Part shown: one piece after another, positions 8,640 through 19,709 of the stretch | How the letters are laid out: every line of letters starts with the position of its first letter | Position numbering within the stretch: the stretch's first letter is position 1 | Source of the DNA: Paragordius varius | Taxonomy: Eukaryota; Nematomorpha | DNA length: 64,000 nt | Direction: 5' to 3' | Assembly (NCBI GenBank): GCA_964247055.1 | Contig: OZ176053.1 | Span: forward strand, 7,068,001-7,132,000 | Made by a program: the position numbers and the translations under genes | The notes under the pieces: generated by a model | Databases searched by the model: none | The model's input: the letters and a program-made list of their open reading frames with translations, nothing else | Told to the model about the DNA's origin: nothing

Positions 8640-11600
8640 TCGTGGACACAAACGCAGGTACACTTACAAAACACTTTATAATATACCTAGTTGATATTGT
8701 TAATTGTATTTTCAAGAAAAACAGTTAGTAATAATTCAAGTATTGTGATATTACACAAACATGTACAGGAAAAAATTTCTCTAGACAGCCTTAATTAAAA
8801 AAAAATTTGGCCGATATTTTTTATACATTCAGGGAATTTTAGCTGCAAAAGACATGAGGACAAGCGACAACAATTGCAGGACGTTATTTCTCGCTTAGGC
8901 AGGAACGTCGGTCAAAAAAGAACTTATTTTTTCAAATTCGCGCGACAATATCATCTGACCAGATATCATTGAAGCCGGCAGAAAATTTAAGAATCGAATG
9001 GGACGAATATAGCCCAGGCCAGATTTGATTCGTAAAACTTCATCGAAAATAGAATGTAACATTAAATTTTTTTTACGAGTCAACCTACGTAAAATACAAC
9101 TTCAAGCTTAACGTAGAGGGAAAAATGCTCGACGCTTTCATTGCAGGCATGGGAGTCAAAAAATTAGAATTAGATCTGTATAGCAGATTCCCCAACGCCA
9201 TGTGGGAAAACGAACCCTAACCCTAAAACAAGTGAACATTGCTCTCAATTATGAATAGGCACCTCAATTAGCACTAATCGATGGCAACATGTTACGACAA
9301 CAGCTGGGAAATATCAGAACAAGTATCGATTCTGCCGTTTAGGTCATGACTGGAATGACCTCCAACTATACTGTAAGAAAAAAATGATTGCAATCTTCAG
9401 CACATCGAATGTGAAGCCACCCCTAAGATAACATTAATAATTAATTGTAAGCCAATACGCATGATTATGGACACAGGTTCAAGTTTTTCCATAATACTTC
9501 GAAATAAGGTTTCACAGCACCCCATTATTTGTATTTTCTGTTACCTAATAGCATGGAAAGGCTAAAACAAAAAAATGAGGATGCCAATAAGATTTTTTAA
9601 TTTTAATAAAAACAATTTTTCATCGTGTACACATATTTCAATATTTAAACGAGCAAGTCAATACAAGTGGTATTTCAGAGCCAGGTATTTTCATTATAAT
9701 TTTAAAATAAAAATCAAAAATGATTCAAATATAGCAGACCCAGTAAACTAAACCACAGAAGATTTTTTTAACGAAGACTCTACAAAAAATGTTATTGATG
9801 ATCCATATAATTTTATCTAAAAATGTCAGCGATCTTTATATTAAAAAATATAAACTGCTTAAAATTGCTGCTGTAGGTTTGTTATTTCTTTGACGCACTA
9901 CGTCTTATCGAGCGGGCTTGTTATTCGATAGAAATAGACATACGATAAATAAATATTCAATTTATTGAATATAATTAAAATTCTATTTATTAAATAAAAG
10001 ATACGAAGATATAGAATTAAAGCTAAGAGCCAAATTATTAAAAATCAAAAATATTAAAAATCTAAATTCACAGAATAGAGTTAGACAATTTTGACCATTA
10101 AATTGGATAAGAAGATAAGATAAGAAGTGGTCATATCAATATGGTAGGAAATCTATTCAGGTAATAAAAGTGGCCGCCCAACATCCATCTGAAATTCAAA
10201 TTATACCGCATCCAATGATTTTCAAAATAATTAATATCCACTAGGTATAAATATTAGGATTTTTAGTAAGAATCAACCGACAAGAAAAACCCTAATAAAT
10301 AGTGGAAAAAAATAAAACTAACAAATTAAATAAAGCCTCTGTAAAAGCCGAAAGATGAAACTACCAAACACCGCTTTAGTACGTGTTTAAAATTAGCTTT
10401 AAAAAAATCTCCCTGATATTTAAATGACATATTATTTAAAAGATAAAGTTTAAAACGCTTTATGATACCAATTATTTAATATACCTTTTTATAATAAAGC
10501 TAAATTTCATTTTCTGTCATTTTCTTCTTGTTCAATAATTGAAAAACCTGTAATATCCTGATTAGGGGAGTCAAAGTTTTTTTCAACGCTGAAATTAATC
10601 AAAACTTAAAAATTTGAATGGTGGTGCTCAAAAAAGTCCAAATTTATGGATTTTGTAACAGATGTCTCGAATATAACGGAATTGTGTTGCTCCACGCAGG
10701 GCATAAATAAACCTATTGCCTACGCATCAAGAAAGTGGTCAAACCCGACGAAAAATATTCAGTGATGAAAAGGGAGCACAGCCATACTTTCCGCTTTAGA
10801 ATAAAACGTTTATTACGGGGAAGAAGTTTGAACTGTGTATTGAGCACAAACCACTAATAAAGCGGTTTGGAAATAATTGAAACTAGACCAATTAATCATT
10901 CCAAGCTACTACGTTGGATATATAAAGCTACCGTTACAATCTACGGTGCCTAAAAGCCACGAAAATGCAGATCCATTGTCCCGCATGCTGGCGAATCACA
11001 ACACTAAGACATTGAAGGTCTTCAAACAGCAGACCATGCAAGGTTTGACAATAGTAGTGTATTCAACATTATCGTGACCATATTAGAAGCCAGACCGAAA
11101 CCAACCCAAACTTAAAATACGTAATAATTGCACTAAGACCAAACAACTGGTTCAATAAAATAATACACCCATTCCAAAGTTTTAGAAATATTGAAAATAT
11201 TTACGGGTTATATTGGCATGATAGATTAATACCAGAATCTCATAGTGTAATTATTTTATAAAACACGTCGGACACGCGGGGTCCAAAGCAATATACGAAC
11301 AAGCAAGATAAATAGTCTTTTAGCATAACATGGAGACATAAAAAAGTGGGTTGATACGTGTAAAAAATGTCAAGAAAACCGTCCGATGCGCAAAACTGAA
11401 TTTCCATACATATGGAATATTAATACAGCAATATTGGAGAGATTACATCTAGATATAAGGCCCGATCAAGTTTTATTGGATAGTTCTTATTGACAGTTAA
11501 TCTCGATGAGTCGAAGCTAAACTTGATATCGATTAAAAATATCTTAAATTTCCTAGACAAATGTTTCAGTCGATTTGGATGTCCTAGAATAATAGTAACC

Positions 11601-12255
11601 GATATAACGCGTCTTACTTTTCTCTCAGGAGTTTAAAAAATTCATGGAATCGGAAAACATTAAACATGTAACATTAGTTTCCTATCATCCAAAACCGAAC
11701 AGAATGGTAGAAAGAGTAGTATATACCCTAAAAAAACATTACCGGTCAGCAGAAAACTGTGATCCACAATCAAAAATAAATAACATGCTTTGGGGATTCC
11801 GCATTAACTGCTAATATACCTGTCCCCACAACTTTTATTAAAACGTATACCCCCCCCTCCATCCAATCACATGCTAGAATATAAACAAACAGACTTATTA
11901 GGCAATGCACAACCGAAACACTAATACCATGAAAACGAAAAAATATTTATAAATAATGAACTAGTGAATGATTGGCGAGAAGGATTTTGAATAAACGACT
12001 TTACTCTCATACGAAATACAAGATGGTAACAATATCATCCGAAAACACGCCGATCAATTAAGATCAAGGGAGAGAGGTGAAAGAAAGGGATATATCAGTT
12101 TCAGGGAAAAATGATGCTAAATTAAATCCTACTTTCGACACAAACGCACTATACAAGCGCTTATAACACTTTATGATGCACGTAGTCAATATTGTTAATT
12201 GAATCTTCAAGCAAGATAGTTGTTCTATTGTGAGATTACACATACATGTTTGATT
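8640..12255 (+). mobile_element. old Ty3/gypsy LTR retrotransposon fossil
   Basis: Fossil LTRs are recognisable at about 8640-8770 and 12130-12255, sharing GACACAAACGCA, ATATTGTTAATTG and ATTACACA motifs. By eye they differ at about a quarter of positions, so the element is old. In plus-strand order it shows a gag-like patch near 9.12-9.25 kb, a protease-like patch (IMDTGSSFS) near 9.46 kb, an RNase H-like patch (PIAYASRKW) near 10.7 kb and an integrase-like region near 11.3-11.8 kb. It is heavily broken, with dozens of interruptions. A DNA transposon is inserted at about 9.5-10.65 kb. Confidence 0.8.
9495..10655 (-). mobile_element. decayed copy of CACTA-like transposon 'T', nested
   Basis: Read on the minus strand, this matches 43017-44156 in order: the GCACCACCA region at the right, the AACATCCATCTGAAATTC block near 10180, the AAGCTAAGAGCCAAA block near 10020 and the GCACCCCATTATT region at the left. 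Its TIRs are worn. It interrupts the old Ty3 fossil between the protease-like and RNase H-like patches. No transposase was recognised. Confidence 0.7.
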
Positions 12256-12496
12256 TTAATATCGAATATTTCTTTGTAAAATACTTCAAACTCCATTAGA
12301 GGGTTAGCTCATTTTTCATTATAATTAAAGTAAAGTCTGTTTCTTATTTGTACACAATGTATAATTTTTCACAATTGATTGCGTTGCCATTTCGAGCATA
12401 CAAAATTAAAAAACATAAAAAACGATTTAATTAAATTTTTTTATTAATTATGCGCACAAATTTTCGAAAAACTTAGCGACAATGAAATGAACTTGT
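12256..12496 (+). repeat. fragment related to 1.2-1.49 kb
   Basis: The blocks ATTATAATTAAAGTAAA, ATTGATTGCGTTGCC and ATTATGCGCACAAATTTT follow the same order as at 1295-1490. It lies just downstream of the fossil's 3' LTR. Confidence 0.55.
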
Positions 12497-13180
12497 GCTG
12501 ACCAAGTCATGACCTGGTCAATTGACCGGGTCATGATTAGGTCAGGGACTATTTATTTTTTGACCATGGTCATTTAAAAAACAGCTGTTTTTTAAAAAAA
12601 TGTTTGTAAATTTTTTTGGAAGAATGATAGTAAAATTTATTGTTATTTAATATATTTATTAAAAAATATAAATTTTTAAATATGCTTATTAAACATATAT
12701 TAAAAATCCTTAAACAGGCATCCTTATAACATTAGCATATATCAAAAGATAAATCAAGCACTGAAGATATGTAATTATTCCATATATGACCAATAAAATG
12801 AAAAAACTTCTAATTAGCTATTTCAATGATGAAAGAAAGTGTATAGATAATATTTTAAATATCCAGTATTAAAGCTATGTATTTGAAGATTCAGACGGCC
12901 ACAAACATGTGACAAAAATCAGTTGAAAACAAAGTTTTTGATTAAATTTGATTGAAAATATATGTTAATAATAAATATCAAAAAAATGTTTAATACAAAC
13001 TTTTAAGAACATAACATTATTAGTGAAACGCAAGTGTCGTTCGAACATTATTTTCACAATCTCCAATATCGCATGATATTTACTTAAGTAAAAAGTGGTC
13101 ACGACCGTGGTCATGACCAAGGTCTGACTGGGTCTGACCGGACTTTTTTGAAAAAGCAGTCAAATTTACTACCCTACTAC
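12497..13180. mobile_element. MITE 'M' (GGTCATGACC-rich), copy 1
   Basis: Both ends carry clusters of GGTCATGACC-like palindromes and GGTCTGACTGGGTCTGACC. The interior is AT-rich without coding sequence. One end reads TAGGGTAGTAAATTTGACTG on the minus strand, resembling hAT-type termini. Related copies lie at 20584-21216 and 35733-36345, with an inverted end fragment at 29521-29664. No target duplication was found. Confidence 0.65.
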
Positions 13181-14965
13181 CGAGATACTATTTTTATTTT
13201 ACATTAGAAACATAAATAAACCCAAAAGTCGTATATGAATTCGTTTTTGGTTATTTGTTATGCCTTCTTGATAAAAATGATTTATGAAACATAAATAAAT
13301 ATTATAATTAAAATCTTCTATATAAATAAACCCAAGAACAATGTAATATGGTAATATAATTTTTACAAAGTTTAAATCGGATTAACTCAAACTTTTTATT
13401 ATAGCCATGTCGAGCTGAATTTAAACTAGAATAAATGAAAAGATAAAATTTGATATATAAAAATATATTTTAAATATTGATATCCTGCAGTAAGATACAT
13501 ACCTATTGATATGAAATAACCGTGATCAGACTCTTCGCATGAATGGCATAAATAACCGATTTAAGACTGATAACACTAGACAACAAATTTTGACTTTTTT
13601 AACTGCCATTCTTGTAATTTAAAATTTATTTTATTAAGGTACATAAATTATATATCTGGAAAAATATTGGTCTAACACTTAATTTTATATTATAGTTTAT
13701 CGATAATTTTTGGCCCCAATTCAACATTCAATTCGAAATTTCGAAAATTAAATAAGTTTTAGATCCATGTATTTAATATCATTCGAAAGAGCGTGAAAAA
13801 CTGTATCCTCCAAATGGTAGTAAATTATTTTTAATTAATCAGATGTAAAATTGATATGGTCGAAATTTTCAGCCCTGTAAACAAGTCAAAAGTTTTCACA
13901 GACAAACTATTAATTTTAATATTATTGGATATTGTTTACGCTGAAGTGTGATTATATTATTATATATGGAATAATTCAGCAAAAATAATATAAATTTATT
14001 ATAATATTTCGATTACTACAAGTAATCTTTGTCAAACGTAAAATATGGTTATATTAATATTTAATTAAAAAAAAGTCTTTGAAAAAGCTTTTGGTTTGCT
14101 TTATTATAAAATTATTATTATCTTAATTATTTTACCTGGTGAATACTAAAATGCATAGATATAACTGTAAATTTATTGCATAATGGCCATAAAAGATCAA
14201 AATACCTTAAACTTGGTTCTTGTTTTTAAAATTTTGAAATTATAAGCTTTAAAAAAAATAATTGATGAGATGGTAATTTTTTTAAAAAACTAAACACTTA
14301 ATGGCTGTTTTGAGTATAAAAGCAATAAAAAAAATGTTTTAATCATTAAAACTCTCTTGTGTTTTCTTTTTTGGACATCATCACCATATATACAAAGTTT
14401 GATTTATTTACATCCATTAGTTTTAAAAATATATTAAATAAAAAAACGCTCTCGTTTCGTGCGTTTGTCGCTCTCTATGCCCAATATTAATAATAGATGT
14501 AAAACATTTTAAACATTTTATAGAGTTGTTTTACTCTTTCGAATGATATATTACAACTGGGCATTTCTTGTATATTTTTTGAAGGAAAACATTTTTTAGT
14601 AAAATTTTGATAAAGAGGATGCATAATCAAAAAAATCAATTTATTCGACTTAGGTGAAGATATAATTTTTATTTCAGATTTGCTGTTAAAATGATGGAAA
14701 AATGCAAACTTGAGTAGCAGAAAAATATACTGTCCATTGTAATATCTCGTAAAAGGTGTTCGTTGACCTTTATAAGGTATTGAGTGCCATACCTAATATA
14801 CAAAAATTATTTATGAAATTATATTAAAATAATTTTTTTATTTACTATCTAAGCTCACTATTAACACTTGATTCAATTTGGGTAACTAAATACAACAGAC
14901 TAAATTAAAGTTAAAATTTTTAAAAATCTACTGAAGGAAACGGTCGTAATTTAAATTTATGCTCT
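13181..14965. other. unassigned AT-rich DNA
   Basis: No gene was recognised. The part at 13715-14510 is repeated at 33806-34490, where it directly follows the shortened Ty3 fossil, so 9.5-13.7 kb is missing from that copy. A slightly GC-rich string, CGCTCTCGTTTCGTGCG, lies near 14450. Confidence 0.5.
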
Positions 14966-15233
14966 TGTAAAGTTGATTTATTCACATATAGCAATATGGT
15001 ATATTAAAATAGAGTTGAGCGATAAAAAGAAAAACCAAAATAAAAAAGTGAGTGGCTATTATATCACAAGTTCTTTTTATGTGTGCATGACTTATTTGCG
15101 TAGACGTTACACAATGGTTATTCTCAACAACAGATAAGCTTTAACACGAAATATATATATAATATTCAAATACAAAATAACTGATGCAACATGAATTGAG
15201 TGTGTTAACAAAATAGAATATTATAACCTTACA
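14966..15233 (-). repeat. 3' LTR of the Ty3 element
   Basis: The LTR begins TGTAA and ends TTACA on both strands and matches 19229-19496 over its full length with about three differences. On the minus strand a purine-rich tract lies just upstream. Confidence 0.95.
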
Positions 15234-15247
15234 TTACTCTCCCCCTA
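15234..15247 (-). other. polypurine tract
   Basis: On the minus strand AGGGGGAGAGTAA directly precedes the TGTAAGG start of the 3' LTR, the expected place for the plus-strand primer of a Ty3 element. Confidence 0.75.
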
Positions 15248-15409
15248 AGTTAACCACGGGGGCTGTCGTGTTCGTACATTATACCTATAAGTTTAAACGA
15301 TCGGGAGGCTGCCGTCTTCTTAGCGGATATCTACGCTCGGGTAGGTCAGAAACCTCTTTTACCACGTCGGGTGTGGCCTCTACCGGCGTCAGCGATTCTG
15401 GGGCTACGT

Positions 15410-16500
15410 CTTGCTATGAGGTAGCAGGAGTTGGGGCATGGACTATTTGAGATTCCGAGGTGGGATGGAAGGTTTGTTCGGAGTGGGCTCCCTCGAAATG
15501 ACCCGGGACACTTTCGACGCTGGGATATTTATGCAGTATTAAGGGATTAGTTTCGTATGAATTCCCTCCTGACCTACGTCGTAACTGATCTGCATGTTTA
15601 CGTTTACGAATCCCTTCCTCATCTTGCACTTCATACGAGAGTAACCCCCTTCTCTCCAGAATGTGACCTGGCCGCCAGCCTACGGCCATCTCATTTTTAA
15701 TATAGACAGGATCGTCTTGTTGGAATTCGCGTCTCGGTTCATTTTCGTGCTCTATAAATTCGACAGGGGTTGTTTTTACCCAAGAGATAGGATTGTGTAC
15801 ACGCCGTTTTAGGAATATGGCGGAAGGCGTTTCTTTTAGCGAAGAATGCATGCTAGTTCGATACGAATAAAGGACCGTGTTGATAGCTTCATATGCATGC
15901 ATTTGTTGGGTCTTAGTAGCGGCGTATTTCGTTTTTAATGTCTTTATTACTCCACTAGACCGTTTGTTTTGGGGTGATAGGGTGTTGCACAGATGTGCTT
16001 GATATTCATATGATTTAGGAGAGTCATAAATTCTCTTGAAGTAAAATACGTGGCGTTATCGGTCACAATTTGGCGGGGAAAACCAAATCGTGCGATGTGT
16101 TTTTCCAGGCAATTTAAAACGCTTTGACTCGTTATTGATTTAAAAAGATCTATCTCTACCCACCGTGAGGCGCTATCGATAGTCACTAACCAATAATATC
16201 CGTCCACCGGTCCAGCAACATCTATATGTAACCTTTCCCATGTCAAAGTGTTAAAATTCCATCGATAGGGAAGATTTTCAGGTGCGTTAGGTCGATAGGT
16301 TTGGCAAGCCTCGCACCTTTCCACATAATTCGCTAGATCGGTGTCTAATTCGGGCCAAAATACCGAACACCGGGCTTGGGCTTTCATTGTTTTTAGCCCG
16401 CTTGGTCCCGTATGCAGAAGTTTCAATATCGTTTCCTGCATCGCTTGTGGTATCACTAAGCGATCATTCAGGTATAACAGATTATAACAACACTCCAAGT
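15410..16500 (-). pseudogene. integrase region of the Ty3 fossil
   Basis: The upstream half has the zinc-binding pattern ending VERCEACQTYRP. A catalytic-core-like stretch follows (HIDVAGPVDGYYWLVTIDSA, then FPRQIVTDNATYFTS, then YHPKTNGLVE), giving the D, D and E-side landmarks of retroviral-type integrases. A C-terminal part with YEVQDEEGIRKRKHADQL resembles the region after the core in Ty3 elements. Confidence 0.85.
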
Positions 16501-16549
16501 CGTTTTTATGTTTTAAAAAAGGTTTCAGATCTTAGTCGATCCAACTGTT

Positions 16550-18420
16550 TGTCCTGAGAGCATTTTTAACTTTTGATAACCGTGGTCAGTGATCGTTGCC
16601 TCTTCAACCACTTTCTTATTTACATCCAGCGTTTTTAGAGCCAAAAATCGTACCTGCTTGGTGGCCGCGGCATCTTCATCATCTGGTTGGCTATGCTCTA
16701 TGGGAAGTCTCAACGCGTCGGCTAAGTTTTCTTCCCCTTTTTTGTAAAATATTTCATACTCGTACCTGATGGTCTTCGATATCCACCTGAGCAGTTTGCT
16801 ATTATTAATGTTGTTGATGTCTCTCTTCCGCCCAAATAGTGACACCAGCGGTTTATGATCTGTATATATCTCGAACGGTCTTCATATAAAGTATTTAAAT
16901 TTTTCTAGGGCAAACACTATGGCCTTGGCCTCTTTTTCGATCGTGGAATAACCCTTTTCTGCTATTGAACAAGTTCGTGACGCGTAAAAAATTGGGCGTT
17001 TCCCCTGTGGGGTCTTATGAAACAGTATTGCCCCAAACCCCTTGTTGGAAGGATATGTTTCGATCAACAAGGGAAAACAGTCGTTAATTGGCATTAAAGC
17101 CGGGGGCCTGGTTAGCAAGCTTTTTGCTTTCGCGAATTCACTATCATCTGCCGGGGTCCACCGCCAAGGTGTATTCTTTCCACTTAACTTGTGTAAGATT
17201 GCTAGGTGTGGGTGACAGTTTGGTATAAACCGCTCATGAAAATTTATTAAGCCTAAGAACGAACGTAGCTCAGTTTGTTTGTAGGTGTCGGACAATTTTT
17301 AATGGCCTCTAATTTTTCATTGGACGGCTCAATACCTTGGTCAGAAATCACGTACCCCATGTATTTGACTCGTGAGATACCAATTTGCAATTTGTTTCGG
17401 CGCAATCGTAATCCCGCCTCTTGTAACCTTCTAAATACTTCCCTTAATCTTTGATCATGTTCCTCCCTGGTAGCTCCGGAAATTAAGACATCATCCAGGT
17501 ACACACAAATACCAGGTATGTCCTTTAAAAGATTGTCCATGCATCTTTGAAAGATCATAGGTGCTGAAGTTAATCCGAATGGAAGTCGTTGGTAAGCATA
17601 AAACCCTTTGTGAGTTGTGATGGTTACTAGCGTCTGTGACGCCCGGTCTATCGGAAATTGTAAGTAAGCATCTTTCAGGTCTAAAGTGGAAAAAATTATC
17701 CCATTTGCCACTTTGGTGGCCAACTCGTCAAAAGTAGGTATCAGATGAGAATCCTTTGCTAAATAACGGTTTATACTAATTCGGAAATCGGCAATATCCT
17801 AATTTCTCCATTTCCTTTAACTATATTTACTGTGGGAGAGGCCCATATTGGGGTTTGGGTCGGATCGATAGGTCGGAGTATTTTGAGTTTAAATCTATCA
17901 ATTTCATTTTCTACTAAAGGTTTTAGAGTTAAAGGTACCCTACGACAAGGAAAAACTTTAGGTTTGGCCCCGGGGTCGATAAATAATTTTATTGGGGGCC
18001 ACTTGAAAGTACCTAACTCGTCTGAAAACAATTTGTCAAAATAATCAAATAACATTTTATTATTAGGTGCTTGCGTATGTAAAACTGAAAAAACATTTTT
18101 TGGGAATTCTAACCGAAACGCCCGCATCCAATTCATCCCAAACACGGCTGGCGGGTTAGTTTGCGTCACCACGCAGGGCAGGCACTTCTCTTCTTCATTC
18201 AAAACCACTGAAATCATCGATTTTCCGAGTACTTCTATCGGACCATCATTGAAGGTTCGCAAATTTGGAGCTGGGAGCAAACGAGGTCGACCAATATTTA
18301 CCCAAGTGCGCTTGCCAATTACGGATACCTCGGCGCCCGTATCGTAGATAAACGTTGTTGGTATATTATTTATTAGTACCTGAATCCGGGGGGTGTTGTT
18401 CGGGCTAGTCATGGTGCGGA
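16550..18420 (-). pseudogene. protease, reverse transcriptase and RNase H region of the Ty3 fossil
   Basis: From upstream to downstream the landmarks are a protease motif (FIYDTGAEVSVIG), an RT region with LDLKDAYLQFPI, LPFGLTSAP and VYLDDVLISG, the connection segment (LRSFLGLINFHERFIP), and RNase H motifs (IFYASRTCS, STIEKEAKAIVFALEKFKYF). Confidence 0.9.
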
Positions 18421-18449
18421 TTGACGGCCGTCGGAACGTTGCCTTGCAT

Positions 18450-19206
18450 ACTGTGCTGAAATGATTCCATTTGTCGCAATTGAAACACCGTTTTCCTTTT
18501 GCCGGGCAGGTGGCGAAACCATGTCGATACCCACAATTACTACATAGCTTTCGGGTTATTTGATTGATTGTATTATTATCATTAACAACTGGTTGGATAC
18601 TTGAAGGAAGTTCACTGGTATTATTATTGTTCAAATCATTATTATCTCTGATGTTGTGAACCTTTTTATCTTCTAATTCATAGGAATAAGCGATGTCTAC
18701 AATCGCTTGAAGGGTTACCGGACCCCATCCTTTTTGCCATCTGGATATTTGGATTGAATTTCGCGTTCTACTCTGGGATTTTCAAGACCTACCAGGAATA
18801 AATCGCGTAATTTTGACTGAATATCCCCTTCAAATTTCCCGGCTTCACACTTTGCTTTCAGACGTTCCAGGAAATCCATGACTGATTCATCTGGCATTTT
18901 TTTTAATCGGTAGAATTCAACTCGATTTAACCATAGGCTGCTGATTGGTGATTATATCTGAGTGGCCAAGGTTGCAATTTCCTCCCATTCCATGTCATCT
19001 ATGAGTTTTGGGTATGCTAACGTTTCGATTTTCATTATTACTTGAATACCGCCGAAAGCGAGAAAAGTGCGTTTCATTGTGGTGTCATTGGATTCGATAT
19101 TTTTGGAATTTAAGACTCTCCTGATGTGACGTATATATTGCGTAAAATTCATCGGTTCCTTAAAAGGCTCCAAAATCAGTTTTGAAATGTCCAACGCTTG
19201 GCTCAT
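18450..19206 (-). pseudogene. gag region of the Ty3 fossil
   Basis: An ATG (MSQALDISK) lies only about 22 bases inside the 5' LTR. The downstream part carries two zinc knuckles: CX2CX3HX4C (CSNCGYRHGFATC) and CX2CX4HX4C (CFNCDKWNHFSTVC). These features fit a nucleocapsid-bearing gag of the Ty3 group. Confidence 0.8.
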
Positions 19207-19211
19207 TGAAA

Positions 19212-19228
19212 GCTAAAACGGCACCAAA
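19212..19228 (-). other. putative primer-binding site
   Basis: Directly after the 5' LTR the minus strand reads TTTGGTGCCGTTTTAGC. A TGG followed by GC-rich bases is what a site complementary to a tRNA 3' CCA end looks like. The tRNA was not identified. Confidence 0.55.
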
Positions 19229-19496
19229 TGTAAAGTTGAATTATTCACGTATAGCAATATGGTATATTAAAATAGAGTTGAGCGATAAAAAGAAAAACCA
19301 AAATAAAAAAGTGAGTGGCTATTATATCACAAGTTCTTTTTATGTGTGCATGCCTTATTTGCGTAGACGTTACACAATGGTTATTCTCAACAACAGATAA
19401 GCTTTAACACGAAATATATATATAATATTCAAATACAAAATAACTGATGCAACATGAATTGAGTGTGTTAACAAAATAGAATATTATAACCTTACA
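19229..19496 (-). repeat. 5' LTR of the Ty3 element
   Basis: The LTR is 268 bp with the same TGTAA...TTACA ends as the 3' LTR. It is followed by GCTCT, the right target duplication. Confidence 0.95.
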
Positions 19497-19709
19497 GCTC
19501 TTATCCAAATAAAAATTATATAAATAAGCAAAATATCTAAATAAAATTTTGTTTTGAAAAAAAAGTTTCAAGTCAAACTATTTCGACGCCATTTTTATTT
19601 TGCGAATTTTTGCAAAATATCGTCTTCATTTAATTTTAAGTGTAAAAATCAATTTTTTATTTTAATTACATCTAACATTAATAGAAATAGAAAAAACGGT
19701 TTATTTTAA

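Larger units (their letters stand above)
1..18553 (+). repeat. 45.5-kb long direct repeat, first copy
   Basis: This stretch matches 45570-64000 almost base for base. The offset is 45569 at the left, 45566 after about 6.05 kb, 45449 after one 117-bp minisatellite unit is lost, and 45447 after two single-base indels near 11.73 and 13.03 kb. Substitutions I noticed are C5738/T51307, one T/A near 6249, one C/G near 13388 and one A/G near 16605. Every element inside, including a complete LTR retrotransposon, is shared, so duplication came after those insertions. It may be a tandem macrosatellite, a recent amplicon, a circular template or an assembly duplication; the sequence alone cannot decide. 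Confidence 0.97.
14966..19496 (-). mobile_element. Ty3/gypsy LTR retrotransposon, K02A2.6-type
   Basis: The element is 4531 bp with two 268-bp LTRs and a perfect 5-bp target duplication, GCTCT (14961-14965 and 19497-19501). Minus-strand order is gag with two zinc knuckles, aspartic protease, reverse transcriptase, RNase H, then integrase with a trailing domain. That is Ty3/gypsy order, and no envelope gene is visible. The protein resembles those usually annotated K02A2.6-like (Mag-type lineage, tentative). The LTRs differ at about three of 268 positions, so it is fairly young. The structure is whole but the coding part carries roughly half a dozen interruptions. The same insertion sits in the second 45-kb copy. 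Confidence 0.95.

Noticed and set aside
9210-9230. Telomere-like CCCTAACCCTAA (also near 24310, 33530 and 40436)
   Set aside because: There are only two repeats each. At 9.2 and 33.5 kb the string falls within a gag-like patch of an old fossil, and at the other two sites it is part of a repeated flank.
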